Below, one piece after another: positions 1 to 5,768 of a stretch of 8,451 bases of DNA (the stretch's first letter is position 1; the number at the start of each line of letters is the position of its first letter). The DNA lies in contig JADIZB010000006.1 in the NCBI GenBank assembly GCA_016705005.1, positions 1 through 8,451 on the forward strand, given 5' to 3'. The stretch is from Bacteroidales bacterium. Lineage in GTDB: Bacteria; Bacteroidota; Bacteroidia; Bacteroidales; Lentimicrobiaceae. The notes under the pieces were generated by a model. It was not told the origin of the DNA. It saw only the letters and a list, made by a program, of their open reading frames with translations, and did no database searches. Made by a program: the position numbers and the translations under genes.

Positions 1-947
1 GAATTTGATCCTACAGTTCGACATATTCAGGGCTTGAGAATGTAAATCCGGGTCTTATGGTTGAAAACTGCCCTGATTGCAATGATCCGAGTACTGCTTA
101 TATCAGACAGATAAGATTTGTTCTGAGGTTACGGTGATTGATCCCAAACCAGTAGAGGATCAATATTCATTATTAATCATGAAGCGATTTCTCCCGGTAT
201 GCTGGATATTCCTGATGGTGTAACTCTTTTGAACTGGCTTTACCTACTCCGGAGGTTACCTGCGCTCACTTTTTACAGATGGGTACCTTTACAGTGGAAA
301 TAGTGATTCCCACAGATCCGGTGATCATCAATGAACCCTTTGAAAATTATTATTTCAACGGCTCTGTCGGACCATTTCCAAAAACAGTCAGCCTGGAGCT
401 CTACCTTGAAGGGCTCTACAAAACGACGGATGGCTTGATGACCCAGGCCCAGGGCCGCGCCTTCCCCGAAGGGATAGCCGACGAGATCACCATCGGTCTG
501 GCCCAAAGCAGCCCGCCCTATGCCATTCAATTTGTAACAGGCCCTATACCATTGAACAGAAACGGCCTCTGCACATTTGAAATTCCCGGTACGCTGAATG
601 GCAACCATTATGTTGTAATCAGACACCGCAACAGCGTGGAAACATGGTCAGCAAACCCGATAGATTTTACAGGCAATGCACTTTCGTACAATTTCACTGC
701 TTCTCCGGAATCTGTTTTCGGAAATAACCTGAAACAGTCGGGAAACAAGTATTGCATTTATTCAGGTGACATTAACCAGGACGGCACCGTGGATACAGGA
801 GACATCACATTGCTCGATAACGATGCATCCTCATTTTCGGAAGGGTACATTGTTACCGATCTGAACGGAGACGGCTATGCCGATACCGGAGATATGACCA
901 TCATCGACAACAATGCTTCGGGGTTTGTTGGCACTGCCAAACCCTGA
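1..947 (+). CDS. Extracellular protein, C-terminal part, ending in a dockerin-like EF-hand pair (5' partial, frameshifted)
   Basis: This is the 3' end of a gene that begins before the window. The clean reading frame runs from about 225 to the stop at 945-947. Its last 59 residues hold two calcium loops, DINQDGTVDTGD (768-803) and DLNGDGYADTGD (858-893), each followed by a short helix (ITLLDNDAS, MTIIDNNAS). This is the type I dockerin pattern with Asp/Asn at loop positions 1, 3, 5, 9 and 12. The preceding stretch (YVVIRHRNSVETWSANP, then FGNNLK and YCIYSGD) matches a beta-rich module that I recall directly before such repeats in many secreted Bacteroidetes proteins. No T9SS sorting domain follows; the protein ends at GTAKP. 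Upstream of 280 the protein-like text jumps through frames 1, 3, 2, 1 and 3, including EFDPTVRHIQ, GLENVNPGLMVENCPDC and AISPGMLDIPDG. Substrate and partner are unknown; a cell-surface or extracellular location is inferred from family habit. Confidence 0.75.
768..893 (+). other. Dockerin-like calcium-binding repeat pair
   Basis: Two 12-residue EF-hand-type loops lie 30 residues apart, each with the D-x-N-x-D-G-x-x-D-x-x-D arrangement and a short helix after it. In clostridial cellulosomes such pairs bind cohesins. In Bacteroidetes they commonly sit at the extreme C terminus of secreted proteins and their partner is usually unknown. No cohesin gene is visible here. Confidence 0.8.
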
Positions 948-968
948 TTATTCAGGCAACTGAATAAT
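947..968. terminator. Hairpin between convergent genes, probable bidirectional terminator
   Basis: A perfect 9-bp stem, ATTATTCAG / CTGAATAAT, closes a GCAA tetraloop. It begins at the last base of the dockerin-like gene's stop codon and lies 27 bp from the histidine kinase stop on the other strand. Placement between two converging genes supports termination for both. There is no long T-tract on either side, so intrinsic strength is uncertain. Confidence 0.6.
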
Positions 969-994
969 ATTATTCCCGGATAAGACCGATCAAT

Positions 995-2351
995 TCATTC
1001 TGCTGATCCCCTGCCGAACAGCAACTCAAACCTTGTTCCTTCATTCTCAGCACTCTGAACACTACAGGCAACCCCATGTACTTCCAGGATTTTAGCCACC
1101 AGTGAAAGTCCGATTCCGAACCCGCTTTTGTATTTTACATTGCTCGCCCGCTTGAAAGGCGTGAAGATGTCATTCATCTGGCCCGATGGTATGCCAATTC
1201 CACTGTCGGAAATAATAATCTTAATGAATTTCTCTTCAATAAGAAATTCTGTGATCACCTCCCCTTCCGAGAATTTGCAGGCATTCTCCAGAAGATTGTT
1301 AAAGGCAATGGTCAGCAGGCCGGGATTGCCCCTGACAATCAGGTCATTTTCATTTTCAGGATAGTTGATTCTCAGTAGGAATTTCCTGTCCTGATACCTG
1401 GATTTAACTTCGTGAATGGAAGTGTAAATCACTTCATCCAGCCGAATGTCTGAAAGCTGAATATTGACATCCCGGTTCAGATGGGCAAGCTCAAGTAAGC
1501 TGTTAAGGAGATAATTGAGTTTCCTTATATCGGTAATCAATCCCGAAATAATGCGATTTATATTCTTCGGTAGTCCTCTCCTGGGTCAGGATATAATCAG
1601 ACTCAATGTTCATGACTGTCAGCGGCGTTCTTAACTCATGTGAGGCATTGGATATAAAGTCAGCCTGGTTCTGAAAAGATATTTCCAGGTTGTGGAGCAT
1701 TTCATTGAAAGCGTTGGCCAGCTGCGCTATTTCATCCTTACCATTACCTTTTTCGAGCCGGCTGCTTAGTTTTGACGAATTGATTGCCCTGATGCTGCTG
1801 ATCAGCCGCGAAATCGGCCTGATGGCTCTTTGGGAAAAGATATAGGACAGGTAAACCGACAGGAAAGTACTGATGAGCGAACTCCAGAAGAGTACATCAA
1901 TGAGTTCTTTCAGGTTTTTCTTCCTGAAATAGTCAAAAATATACATCACATAATATGTCTGGTTATTAAACCTGTGCCTGTAACCTACCCCATCTTTTTC
2001 CCTTATTGAAAAGTAGGTAGCATCAGACTGCGGTATATGCTGTTTCAGAACACTTTCAGAAAGGTAATCGGGGTTATTGCTGTACACAATTTTCATGGCA
2101 GAGTCGGTGAGTACAATTTCCTCGTTTTTCCATGAAATGGTTGACTGATGTATCTTTTTGAGAAGGGTAGAATCCACCTCTGTAACATTGATCAGAAGAA
2201 TGCCGGTATTCTTAGCCCTGTCGAGCAGATCATCCCTGAATATATTGAGTTGGGAAGAAGCAGAAAAGTAATAAACCAGGCTGGCAAAAAACAGCAGGAT
2301 GCCAAATACAATCAGGGTAAACTGTAGCGATAGTTTTACTTTGATTTCCAT
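995..2351 (-). CDS. Membrane sensor histidine kinase, reading frame broken near 1550
   Basis: This is the sensor of the two-component pair. It would autophosphorylate on His238 and pass phosphate to the adjacent regulator. The order is: TM1 (about residues 8-30), a periplasmic sensor of about 120 residues, TM2 (153-172), HAMP (173-226), H-box NASHELRTPL with His238, then in a second frame the N-box (NNLLENACKFSEG), G1 (SDSGIGIP), F region (FTPFKR) and G2 (GFGIGLSLV). The start at 2351 lies 3 bp after the regulator stop, so the two are cotranscribed. The frame breaks at about 1545-1553: TTEEYKSH continues sensibly as ISGLITDIRKLN in the other frame, needing one base removed or two added. Corrected length is about 451 residues, normal for the class. 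All catalytic boxes are intact, so a sequencing error is more likely than a pseudogene. The sensed signal cannot be told from sequence. Confidence 0.9.
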
Positions 2352-2354
2352 CTT

Positions 2355-3044
2355 CTAAAGCTCTTTAACACTGCAATAGAACCCATATCCGAATTTTGTG
2401 TGGATCAGCCTCGGCTCAAAGTCCTTATCCACCTTTTTCCTGAGATAGTTGACATAGACATCAATCACATTGGTTCCCGGATCAAAATCGATGCCCCATA
2501 CCTGTTCGATGATATAATCCCGGGTAAGCAACTGCTCCTTGTGCTTCAGAAAAGTCTCCAGAAGCAGAAACTCCTTGGCTGTCAGGTCTATCTTTTTTTG
2601 TGACCGGGTCACGGTTTTTGTTTTCAGGTCAAGTTCAAGATCGGCAATGGATAGTTTATCGTTGCTGACAACAACATCCGACCGTCTGAGAAAAACATTC
2701 ACCCTTGCCAGAAGCTCCCTGAAATCGAATGGTTTAACCACATAATCATCAGCTCCTGCTGTAAATCCGGTCAGTTTGTTGTCAGACGATCCGAGGGCTG
2801 TAAGCATGATGATCGGTACATTGAGATCTGATTTCCTGATTTCACGGCACAGATCAAAACCATTGATCAACGGCAGGTTAACATCGAGAATGATCAGATT
2901 ATAATCATTACTCTCCGTCATTTGCCTGCCTGCATAACCGTCGCTGGCAATATCAACCTGGAAGCAGGCGTCTTCAAACTGCTTTTTCAGGATGGCGGCC
3001 AGCCGCTGCTCATCCTCAATAATAAGTAATTTAATGTTATCCAT
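2355..3044 (-). CDS. OmpR/PhoB-family response regulator
   Basis: This is a DNA-binding response regulator of 229 residues, a normal length. The receiver domain (about 1-120) has the acidic pocket E10-D11, the phosphoacceptor D54 in LIILDVNLP, the switch residue T82 and the conserved K104 in VVKPF. The C-terminal winged helix (about 135-229) shows LTAKEFLLLETFLKH, the recognition-helix region NVIDVYVNYLRKKVD and the wing FGYGFY. I chose the ATG at 3044 (MDNIKLLIIEDE) over one 17 codons upstream: the receiver fold begins here, the extra residues do not resemble the family, and GAGG lies about 8 bases before the ATG. It heads an operon with the kinase 3 bp downstream. Two direct repeats at 3125-3145 suggest autoregulation. 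The reading frame is clean. The target pathway is unknown; phosphate or metal sensing would be guesses. Confidence 0.95.
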   Translation of the reverse strand: MDNIKLLIIEDEQRLAAILKKQFEDACFQVDIASDGYAGRQMTESNDYNLIILDVNLPLINGFDLCREIRKSDLNVPIIMLTALGSSDNKLTGFTAGADDYVVKPFDFRELLARVNVFLRRSDVVVSNDKLSIADLELDLKTKTVTRSQKKIDLTAKEFLLLETFLKHKEQLLTRDYIIEQVWGIDFDPGTNVIDVYVNYLRKKVDKDFEPRLIHTKFGYGFYCSVKEL

Positions 3045-3092
3045 ATTCGCCTCAATTCCCGGTAAAGTTAGCGAAGAATTTCCCCTGACCGG

Positions 3093-3126
3093 CAATTACT
3101 ACCTGTCTAACGACTTTATAACCAAA
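3093..3126 (-). promoter_or_regulatory. Possible promoter of the response regulator operon
   Basis: On the minus strand, TTTG (3126-3123) is followed after 21 bases by TAGTAATTG (3101-3093), a loose fit to the Bacteroidetes -33 TTTG / -7 TAnnTTTG promoter. Transcription would then begin near 3086, giving a leader of about 42 bases. The -7 match is imperfect, so this is tentative. Confidence 0.3.
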
Positions 3127-3145
3127 TTCTAATGGAATTCTAATG
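3125..3145 (-). promoter_or_regulatory. Two direct repeats 11 bp apart, candidate response-regulator box
   Basis: AATTCTAATG occurs at 3125-3134 and again at 3136-3145, identical at all ten bases with an 11-bp period (CATTAGAATT on the operon strand). OmpR/PhoB-family regulators bind head-to-tail dimers to direct repeats about 11 bp apart, one helical turn. The site lies 81-101 bases before the regulator's start codon. Autoregulation is an inference. Confidence 0.6.
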
Positions 3146-3231
3146 AGTGCTGACGGGCGATCGGGGTAATTTAGCTGATGTTAACAATATAAATTTAATG
3201 TGTTGTTCGGTTGAGAAGTTAACCTATTGAA

Positions 3232-3255
3232 TGTCAGGCTGAGCGGAGTCGAAGC
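3232..3255 (+). repeat. REP-like intergenic element (copy 1)
   Basis: The stretch contains the core AGCGGAGTCGAAG (3242-3254) within GGCTGAGCGGAGTCGAAGCC. I recall close variants of this string dispersed between genes in many Bacteroidetes. The core recurs in opposite orientation at 4647-4659 with 12 of 13 bases identical. Function is unknown; mRNA 3'-end or nucleoid roles are only guesses. Confidence 0.5.
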
Positions 3256-3344
3256 CATATTTCGCTCTCCGCTAAATTTGACTGATTATCAGCATTATAG
3301 CAAACAACTGCACAACAGATTCAATTTATCTTATTTATACTCCT

Positions 3345-3443
3345 ATGAAAAACTCCAAAATGCGTGTTGAATTATTGCTTTTCCTGATTTTCGCATCAGT
3401 AATCACTGCAATGATCCTTGTTAAGGTTTTTATCCTTAAGTAA
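3345..3443 (+). CDS. Putative 32-residue single-span membrane peptide
   Basis: A 33-codon frame (ATG 3345, TAA 3441-3443) encodes a basic N terminus (MKNSKMR), then about 20 almost uninterrupted hydrophobic residues (LLLFLIFASVITAMILV), ending in KVFILK. This is the plan of a one-pass micro-membrane protein. Some such peptides, for example KdpF, act as small subunits of transporters, but I do not recognise this one. It starts in the AT-rich spacer upstream of the regulator operon, transcribed divergently, and 99 bp before the T9SS-protein gene. There is no Shine-Dalgarno site, which is normal for this phylum. It could be a chance frame, since hydrophobic runs arise easily from T-rich DNA. Confidence 0.4.
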   Translation: MKNSKMRVELLLFLIFASVITAMILVKVFILK

Positions 3444-3515
3444 TTACAAAATTTTTAACTGTTCATTGTTGTTGTCCTTCCGGATAATTCACCGCTGAGG
3501 AACAGAAATTTGATT

Positions 3516-3523
3516 TATTTTTG
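3516..3523 (+). promoter_or_regulatory. -7 promoter box for the T9SS-protein gene
   Basis: TATTTTTG fits the Bacteroidetes primary-sigma -7 box TAnnTTTG exactly. Transcription would start around 3530, giving a leader of only about 13 bases before the ATG at 3543. A clear -33 TTTG is not seen at the expected distance. Confidence 0.45.
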
Positions 3524-3542
3524 CAGATGAACTTTATTCTGC

Positions 3543-4292
3543 ATGATAAAACACCTGTCCATAGCAGCCCTTATTATCTGTTCATTTCTCGTAAATGCCC
3601 AGCCACTGTTGCTGATCGACCGCGATCACGGGAACAGGGTGGTCAACGATTCAGTCCTTACCCTGTCGAGCGCTGACCCTGAGATTGTTGACCTGACGAT
3701 GTACTTCACCATGAAGAACAACACCGACCAGGCACTTTCACTGAATTTGCGGAAAACGGTCAATATGGTGGCCGATTCGACCATAGACTATTTTTGTTTC
3801 GGAATCAAATGCTGGCCCGACACCGATACCACCAATTACCCCGACACTTTGCTGCCAGGGGCCGAAGATTATACCTTTGCCTCGCATGTGGTGCATTTCC
3901 GCCGTTTTGATATGCCTCCCCTGCCTTTCGGGAAAACAAGCATCACCTACACCGTTTTCGATGACACCAGTTTTCCGGAACCGATAGAAGCCAGTGTAAC
4001 AGTTATTTACAATCATCAGGCCGACCTTGGGCTGGATGGGAAGAGTCCTCTGCAAGCCCTGGTTTACCCCAATCCGGCCGGAAATACGCTTAACATAGTT
4101 CCCGGGGGCGACTTCAGGGAAGCGGTATGCGTTCAACTTTTCAACAGTTCAGGTTTACTGGTAAAAACCTTCCCTGTAAAGGAGCAGAATGGCATTGTTG
4201 ATATTCCGGTTGAAGACCTGCGGGCCGGTTGCTATTTCGGCCGTATCGAAAACACCGCGAATGAAACCAGGGTTTTCCGTTTTATAAAATAA
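3543..4292 (+). CDS. Secreted protein with T9SS type A C-terminal sorting domain
   Basis: A complete 249-residue protein exported by Sec and then passed across the outer membrane by the type IX secretion system. The signal peptide is MIKHLSIAALIICSFLVNA, with cleavage expected before QP. Residues about 25-165 form a beta-rich domain with two close cysteines (FCFGIKC) and a GAEDYTF segment. I recall a similar uncharacterised domain ahead of sorting tails in other Bacteroidetes. The sorting domain (about 173-249) is typical: LVYPNPAGNTLNI, then VQLFNSSGLLVKTF, then DLRAGCYFGRI, ending FRFIK. It would be cleaved at the surface and the protein released or attached. It stands alone, convergent with the tRNA gene and with its own -7 box. 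The frame is clean. The biochemical role of the N-terminal domain is unknown. Confidence 0.9.
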   Translation: MIKHLSIAALIICSFLVNAQPLLLIDRDHGNRVVNDSVLTLSSADPEIVDLTMYFTMKNNTDQALSLNLRKTVNMVADSTIDYFCFGIKCWPDTDTTNYPDTLLPGAEDYTFASHVVHFRRFDMPPLPFGKTSITYTVFDDTSFPEPIEASVTVIYNHQADLGLDGKSPLQALVYPNPAGNTLNIVPGGDFREAVCVQLFNSSGLLVKTFPVKEQNGIVDIPVEDLRAGCYFGRIENTANETRVFRFIK

Positions 4293-4341
4293 TCTGGTGT
4301 TTTTCAGAAAGGATCAGCCTTTGTTTCAAGGACTGAAAGTT

Positions 4342-4360
4342 TATTCCTTATTAAGGAATA
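4342..4360. terminator. AT-rich hairpin between the T9SS gene and the tRNA
   Basis: TATTCCTT and AAGGAATA form a perfect 8-bp stem around a 3-base loop. It lies 50 bp after the T9SS-protein stop and 32 bp after the tRNA 3' end, so it could serve both convergent transcripts. The stem is AT-rich and neither side has a run of T, so a terminator role is only likely, not certain. Confidence 0.4.
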
Positions 4361-4391
4361 TCAGGCGTGAAAAATAACAGAAACTTAAGTG

Positions 4392-4466
4392 TGGGACGTA
4401 CTGGGCTCGAACCAGTGACCTCATGCGTGTGAAGCATGCGCTCTGAACCAACTGAGCTAACGTCCC
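4392..4466 (-). tRNA. tRNA-Val (anticodon CAC)
   Basis: A full cloverleaf of 75 nt folds on the minus strand. The acceptor stem is GGGACGT/ACGTCCC with discriminator A. The D-stem is GCTC/GAGC with the loop carrying G18-G19. The anticodon stem is CATGC/GCATG around the loop TTCACAC. The variable loop is AGGTC. The T-stem is ACTGG/CCAGT with loop TTCGAGC. Anticodon CAC reads the valine codon GUG. The 3' CCA is not encoded, so it must be added after transcription. All stems pair without mismatch. Confidence 0.97.
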
Positions 4467-4474
4467 GGAGAGGG

Positions 4475-4482
4475 CAAAGATA
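4475..4482 (-). promoter_or_regulatory. -7 promoter box of the tRNA-Val gene
   Basis: On the minus strand TATCTTTG (4482-4475) is an exact TAnnTTTG box ending 9 bases before the mature tRNA 5' end, so the primary transcript would carry almost no leader. The -33 position would fall within or beside the heptamer array, and no good TTTG is found there. Confidence 0.6.
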
Positions 4483-4493
4483 GGAAGAACAGG

Positions 4494-4598
4494 TGGAATT
4501 ACGAATTACGAATTACGAATTACGAATTACGAATAACGAATTACGAATTACGAATTACGAATAAAAAATATAGAATAAAGAATAAAGAATTACGAATG
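4494..4598. repeat. Tandem array of 7-bp repeats (ACGAATT), 15 units in register
   Basis: From 4501 the sequence reads in an unbroken 7-base register: four ACGAATT, one ACGAATA, three ACGAATT, one ACGAATA, then the drifted units AAAAATA, TAGAATA, AAGAATA, AAGAATT and ACGAATG, ending at 4598. TGGAATT (4494-4500) is a degenerate first unit. The register holds through the diverged part, showing that the whole 105 bp arose from one array. It lies just upstream of the tRNA-Val promoter box. Confidence 0.9.
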
Positions 4599-4637
4599 AC
4601 GCTTGCCCCAGAAGCGCAGCGTAGGCGGGGAATGACG
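4594..4637. repeat. GC-rich block bracketed by 8-bp direct repeats
   Basis: GAATGACG occurs at 4594-4601 and 4630-4637. Between them lies a 28-bp GC-rich block containing GCGCAGCGTAGGCGGGG, with CCCC (4606-4609) able to pair with GGGG (4627-4630). The contrast with the AT-rich flanks is sharp. It resembles dispersed intergenic modules of this phylum; an inserted miniature element with target duplication is possible but not shown. Confidence 0.5.
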
Positions 4638-4644
4638 ATTTACG

Positions 4645-4671
4645 CCCTTCGACTTCGCTGCAGAAGCAGCG
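4645..4671 (-). repeat. REP-like intergenic element (copy 2, inverted) with hairpin
   Basis: The core AGCGAAGTCGAAG lies on the minus strand at 4659-4647, matching the copy at 3242-3254 in 12 of 13 bases. It merges with a perfect 6-bp hairpin, CGCTGC-AGAA-GCAGCG (4656-4671). The two features together look like an imperfect repetitive extragenic palindrome. Confidence 0.5.
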
Positions 4672-4704
4672 TCACGGACTGACGAATCAATGAAGAATTT
4701 AAAT

Positions 4705-4800
4705 CAAACACAAATCATCTCCATTACTCATTACCCTCACGTCTCTCCTACTCATTACTCCCAACTCACTACTCACAACTGCCACTACCTACTGCCTATC
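4705..4800. repeat. G-poor degenerate repeat tract (TACTCATTAC-like)
   Basis: Only three G occur in about 96 bases on the plus strand. The tract is made of drifting ACTC/ACTAC words; TACTCATTAC appears twice exactly (4725-4734 and 4749-4758). It does not code for protein in any frame. It completes a spacer (4467-4881) that is nearly all repeats. After it come only the candidate SRAP promoter and leader. Confidence 0.55.
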
Positions 4801-4823
4801 ATCAGACTGGCCCTTTTTCTTCC

Positions 4824-4854
4824 TTGCATTTCCGGTTACAAATGATTATTTTTC
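4824..4854 (+). promoter_or_regulatory. Possible promoter of the SRAP gene
   Basis: TTG (4824-4826) is followed after 20 bases by TATTTTTC (4847-4854), one base off the TAnnTTTG box. Transcription would begin about 20 bases before the start codon at 4882. The spacing is right but the -7 box is imperfect. Confidence 0.3.
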
Positions 4855-4881
4855 ATTCCGAAATTTGATTAAAAACTAATC

Positions 4882-5660
4882 ATGTGCCGCAGGTATATCC
4901 TTGCCAGTAAGCTTGATACGATTGAAAGCCGTTTTGGGGTCAGGGCAACCTTACCCGATGGCTGGGATCCCTCCGTGGTGGTCGCTCCCGGCGATCAGAC
5001 GCTGATCATAACGCGGCAGAATCCGGGTGATCTGATCCTGTCGGAATTCGGTATGACACCTTCATGGGCCAAAAGTAAAATGCAGCTGATCAATGCCCGG
5101 GCCGAGGGTGACAAAAACCCCGGGAATGACCCGTCATTCAGCGGCTCCAGGGCCATTTTCCTTAAACCGGCCTTTCAGAAACCCCTGTTCTCACAGCGTT
5201 GCATTGTCGTCGCAGACGCATACATAGAATGTTCATCCGGGATTCTTCCCAAACCCTGCCTTTTCTATCTGAGAGAGCACAGGCACCCCATTGGTTTCGC
5301 CGGACTTTTCGACACCTGGCTGAATCCCGCAAACGGAGAACTGCATCATTCTTTCACCATCATCACCGTACCGGCCAATTCGCTCGTCCGCAGCCTTCCG
5401 TTTACCAGGATGCCGGCCATACTTCCCTTTGGCCGTGAATCACGCTGGCTGAAGCCCACCCTGAGCCTTGCCGAGATCCTGGGAATGCTCGAAAAATATC
5501 CGTCAAAACAGATGAATGCCTATCCGGTAAGCGGGAAAATTCTGCAGTCAGGCCCCTATTCAAGGAAATCCTGTCACCAACGGGTCCGAAACTATTGTCG
5601 GAAACCCGGCCTGCCCCCCTTCCGCAACGGTCCTATTATGAACATAAAAAGAGGACATAG
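4882..5660 (+). CDS. SOS response-associated peptidase (SRAP/HMCES/YedK family), frameshifted near the C terminus
   Basis: SRAP proteins protect abasic sites in single-stranded DNA by crosslinking through Cys2, exposed once Met1 is removed. The start at 4882 is fixed by that MC start (MCRRY here, usually MCGRY). Family marks follow: FGMTPSWAK (56-64), INARAEG with N71, R73 and E75, KPAFQKP, the RCIVVADAYIE block with the expected glutamate E116, FAGLFDTW and SFTIITVPAN. The usual H-x-R-M-P motif reads F174-T-R-M-P, so the active-site histidine is absent. After YPVSGK (about 5536-5545) the frame is wrong. One extra A in the AAAA run restores PLFKEILSPTGPKLL and a normal C terminus, with stop TAG at 5658-5660 and about 259 residues; the uncorrected frame runs to 5673. 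It heads the rightward cluster but has no evident functional link to it. Confidence 0.9.
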
Positions 5661-5723
5661 TGTTATACCCTGATGACCGGGATAGCGGTATTCATAGAAA
5701 CAAACTACATTTACAATCGGAAG

Positions 5724-5738
5724 CCCTGCCTGGCAGGG
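5724..5738. terminator. GC-rich palindrome after the SRAP gene, possible terminator
   Basis: CCCTGCC-T-GGCAGGG is a perfect palindrome around one base; as a hairpin it would use a 3-5 base loop and a 5-6 bp GC stem. It lies 64 bp after the SRAP stop and 31 bp before the next start. There is no T-run after it, so it could instead be a protein-binding site. Confidence 0.35.
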
Positions 5739-5768
5739 TTAATATGAACAATCCGGTTTAATCTTTCA

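Larger units (their letters stand above)
3045..3344. other. Intergenic region between the regulator operon and the micro-ORF
   Basis: About 300 bases without a long reading frame separate the leftward regulator operon from the rightward genes. The left part holds the regulator leader, possible promoter and 11-bp-spaced repeats. The middle holds a REP-like element (3232-3255) whose AGCGGAG (3242-3248) can pair with CTCCGCT (3267-3273). The rest is AT-rich and shows no clear TAnnTTTG box for the rightward micro-ORF. Confidence 0.6.

Noticed and set aside
3738..4136. 132-codon minus-strand frame inside the T9SS-protein gene
   Set aside because: The plus strand has a signal peptide and a complete sorting domain; the antisense frame has no start context and no family features.
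4392..4466. Integrated element using tRNA-Val as attachment site
   Set aside because: No integrase, no second copy of the tRNA 3' end and no phage-like genes are visible in the window.
4494..4598. CRISPR array
   Set aside because: Units are 7 bp with no spacers and no cas genes nearby; this is a simple tandem array.
4867..4881. GATTA-AAAAC-TAATC hairpin just before the SRAP start codon
   Set aside because: A 5-bp AT-only stem is too weak to claim as a translational control element.
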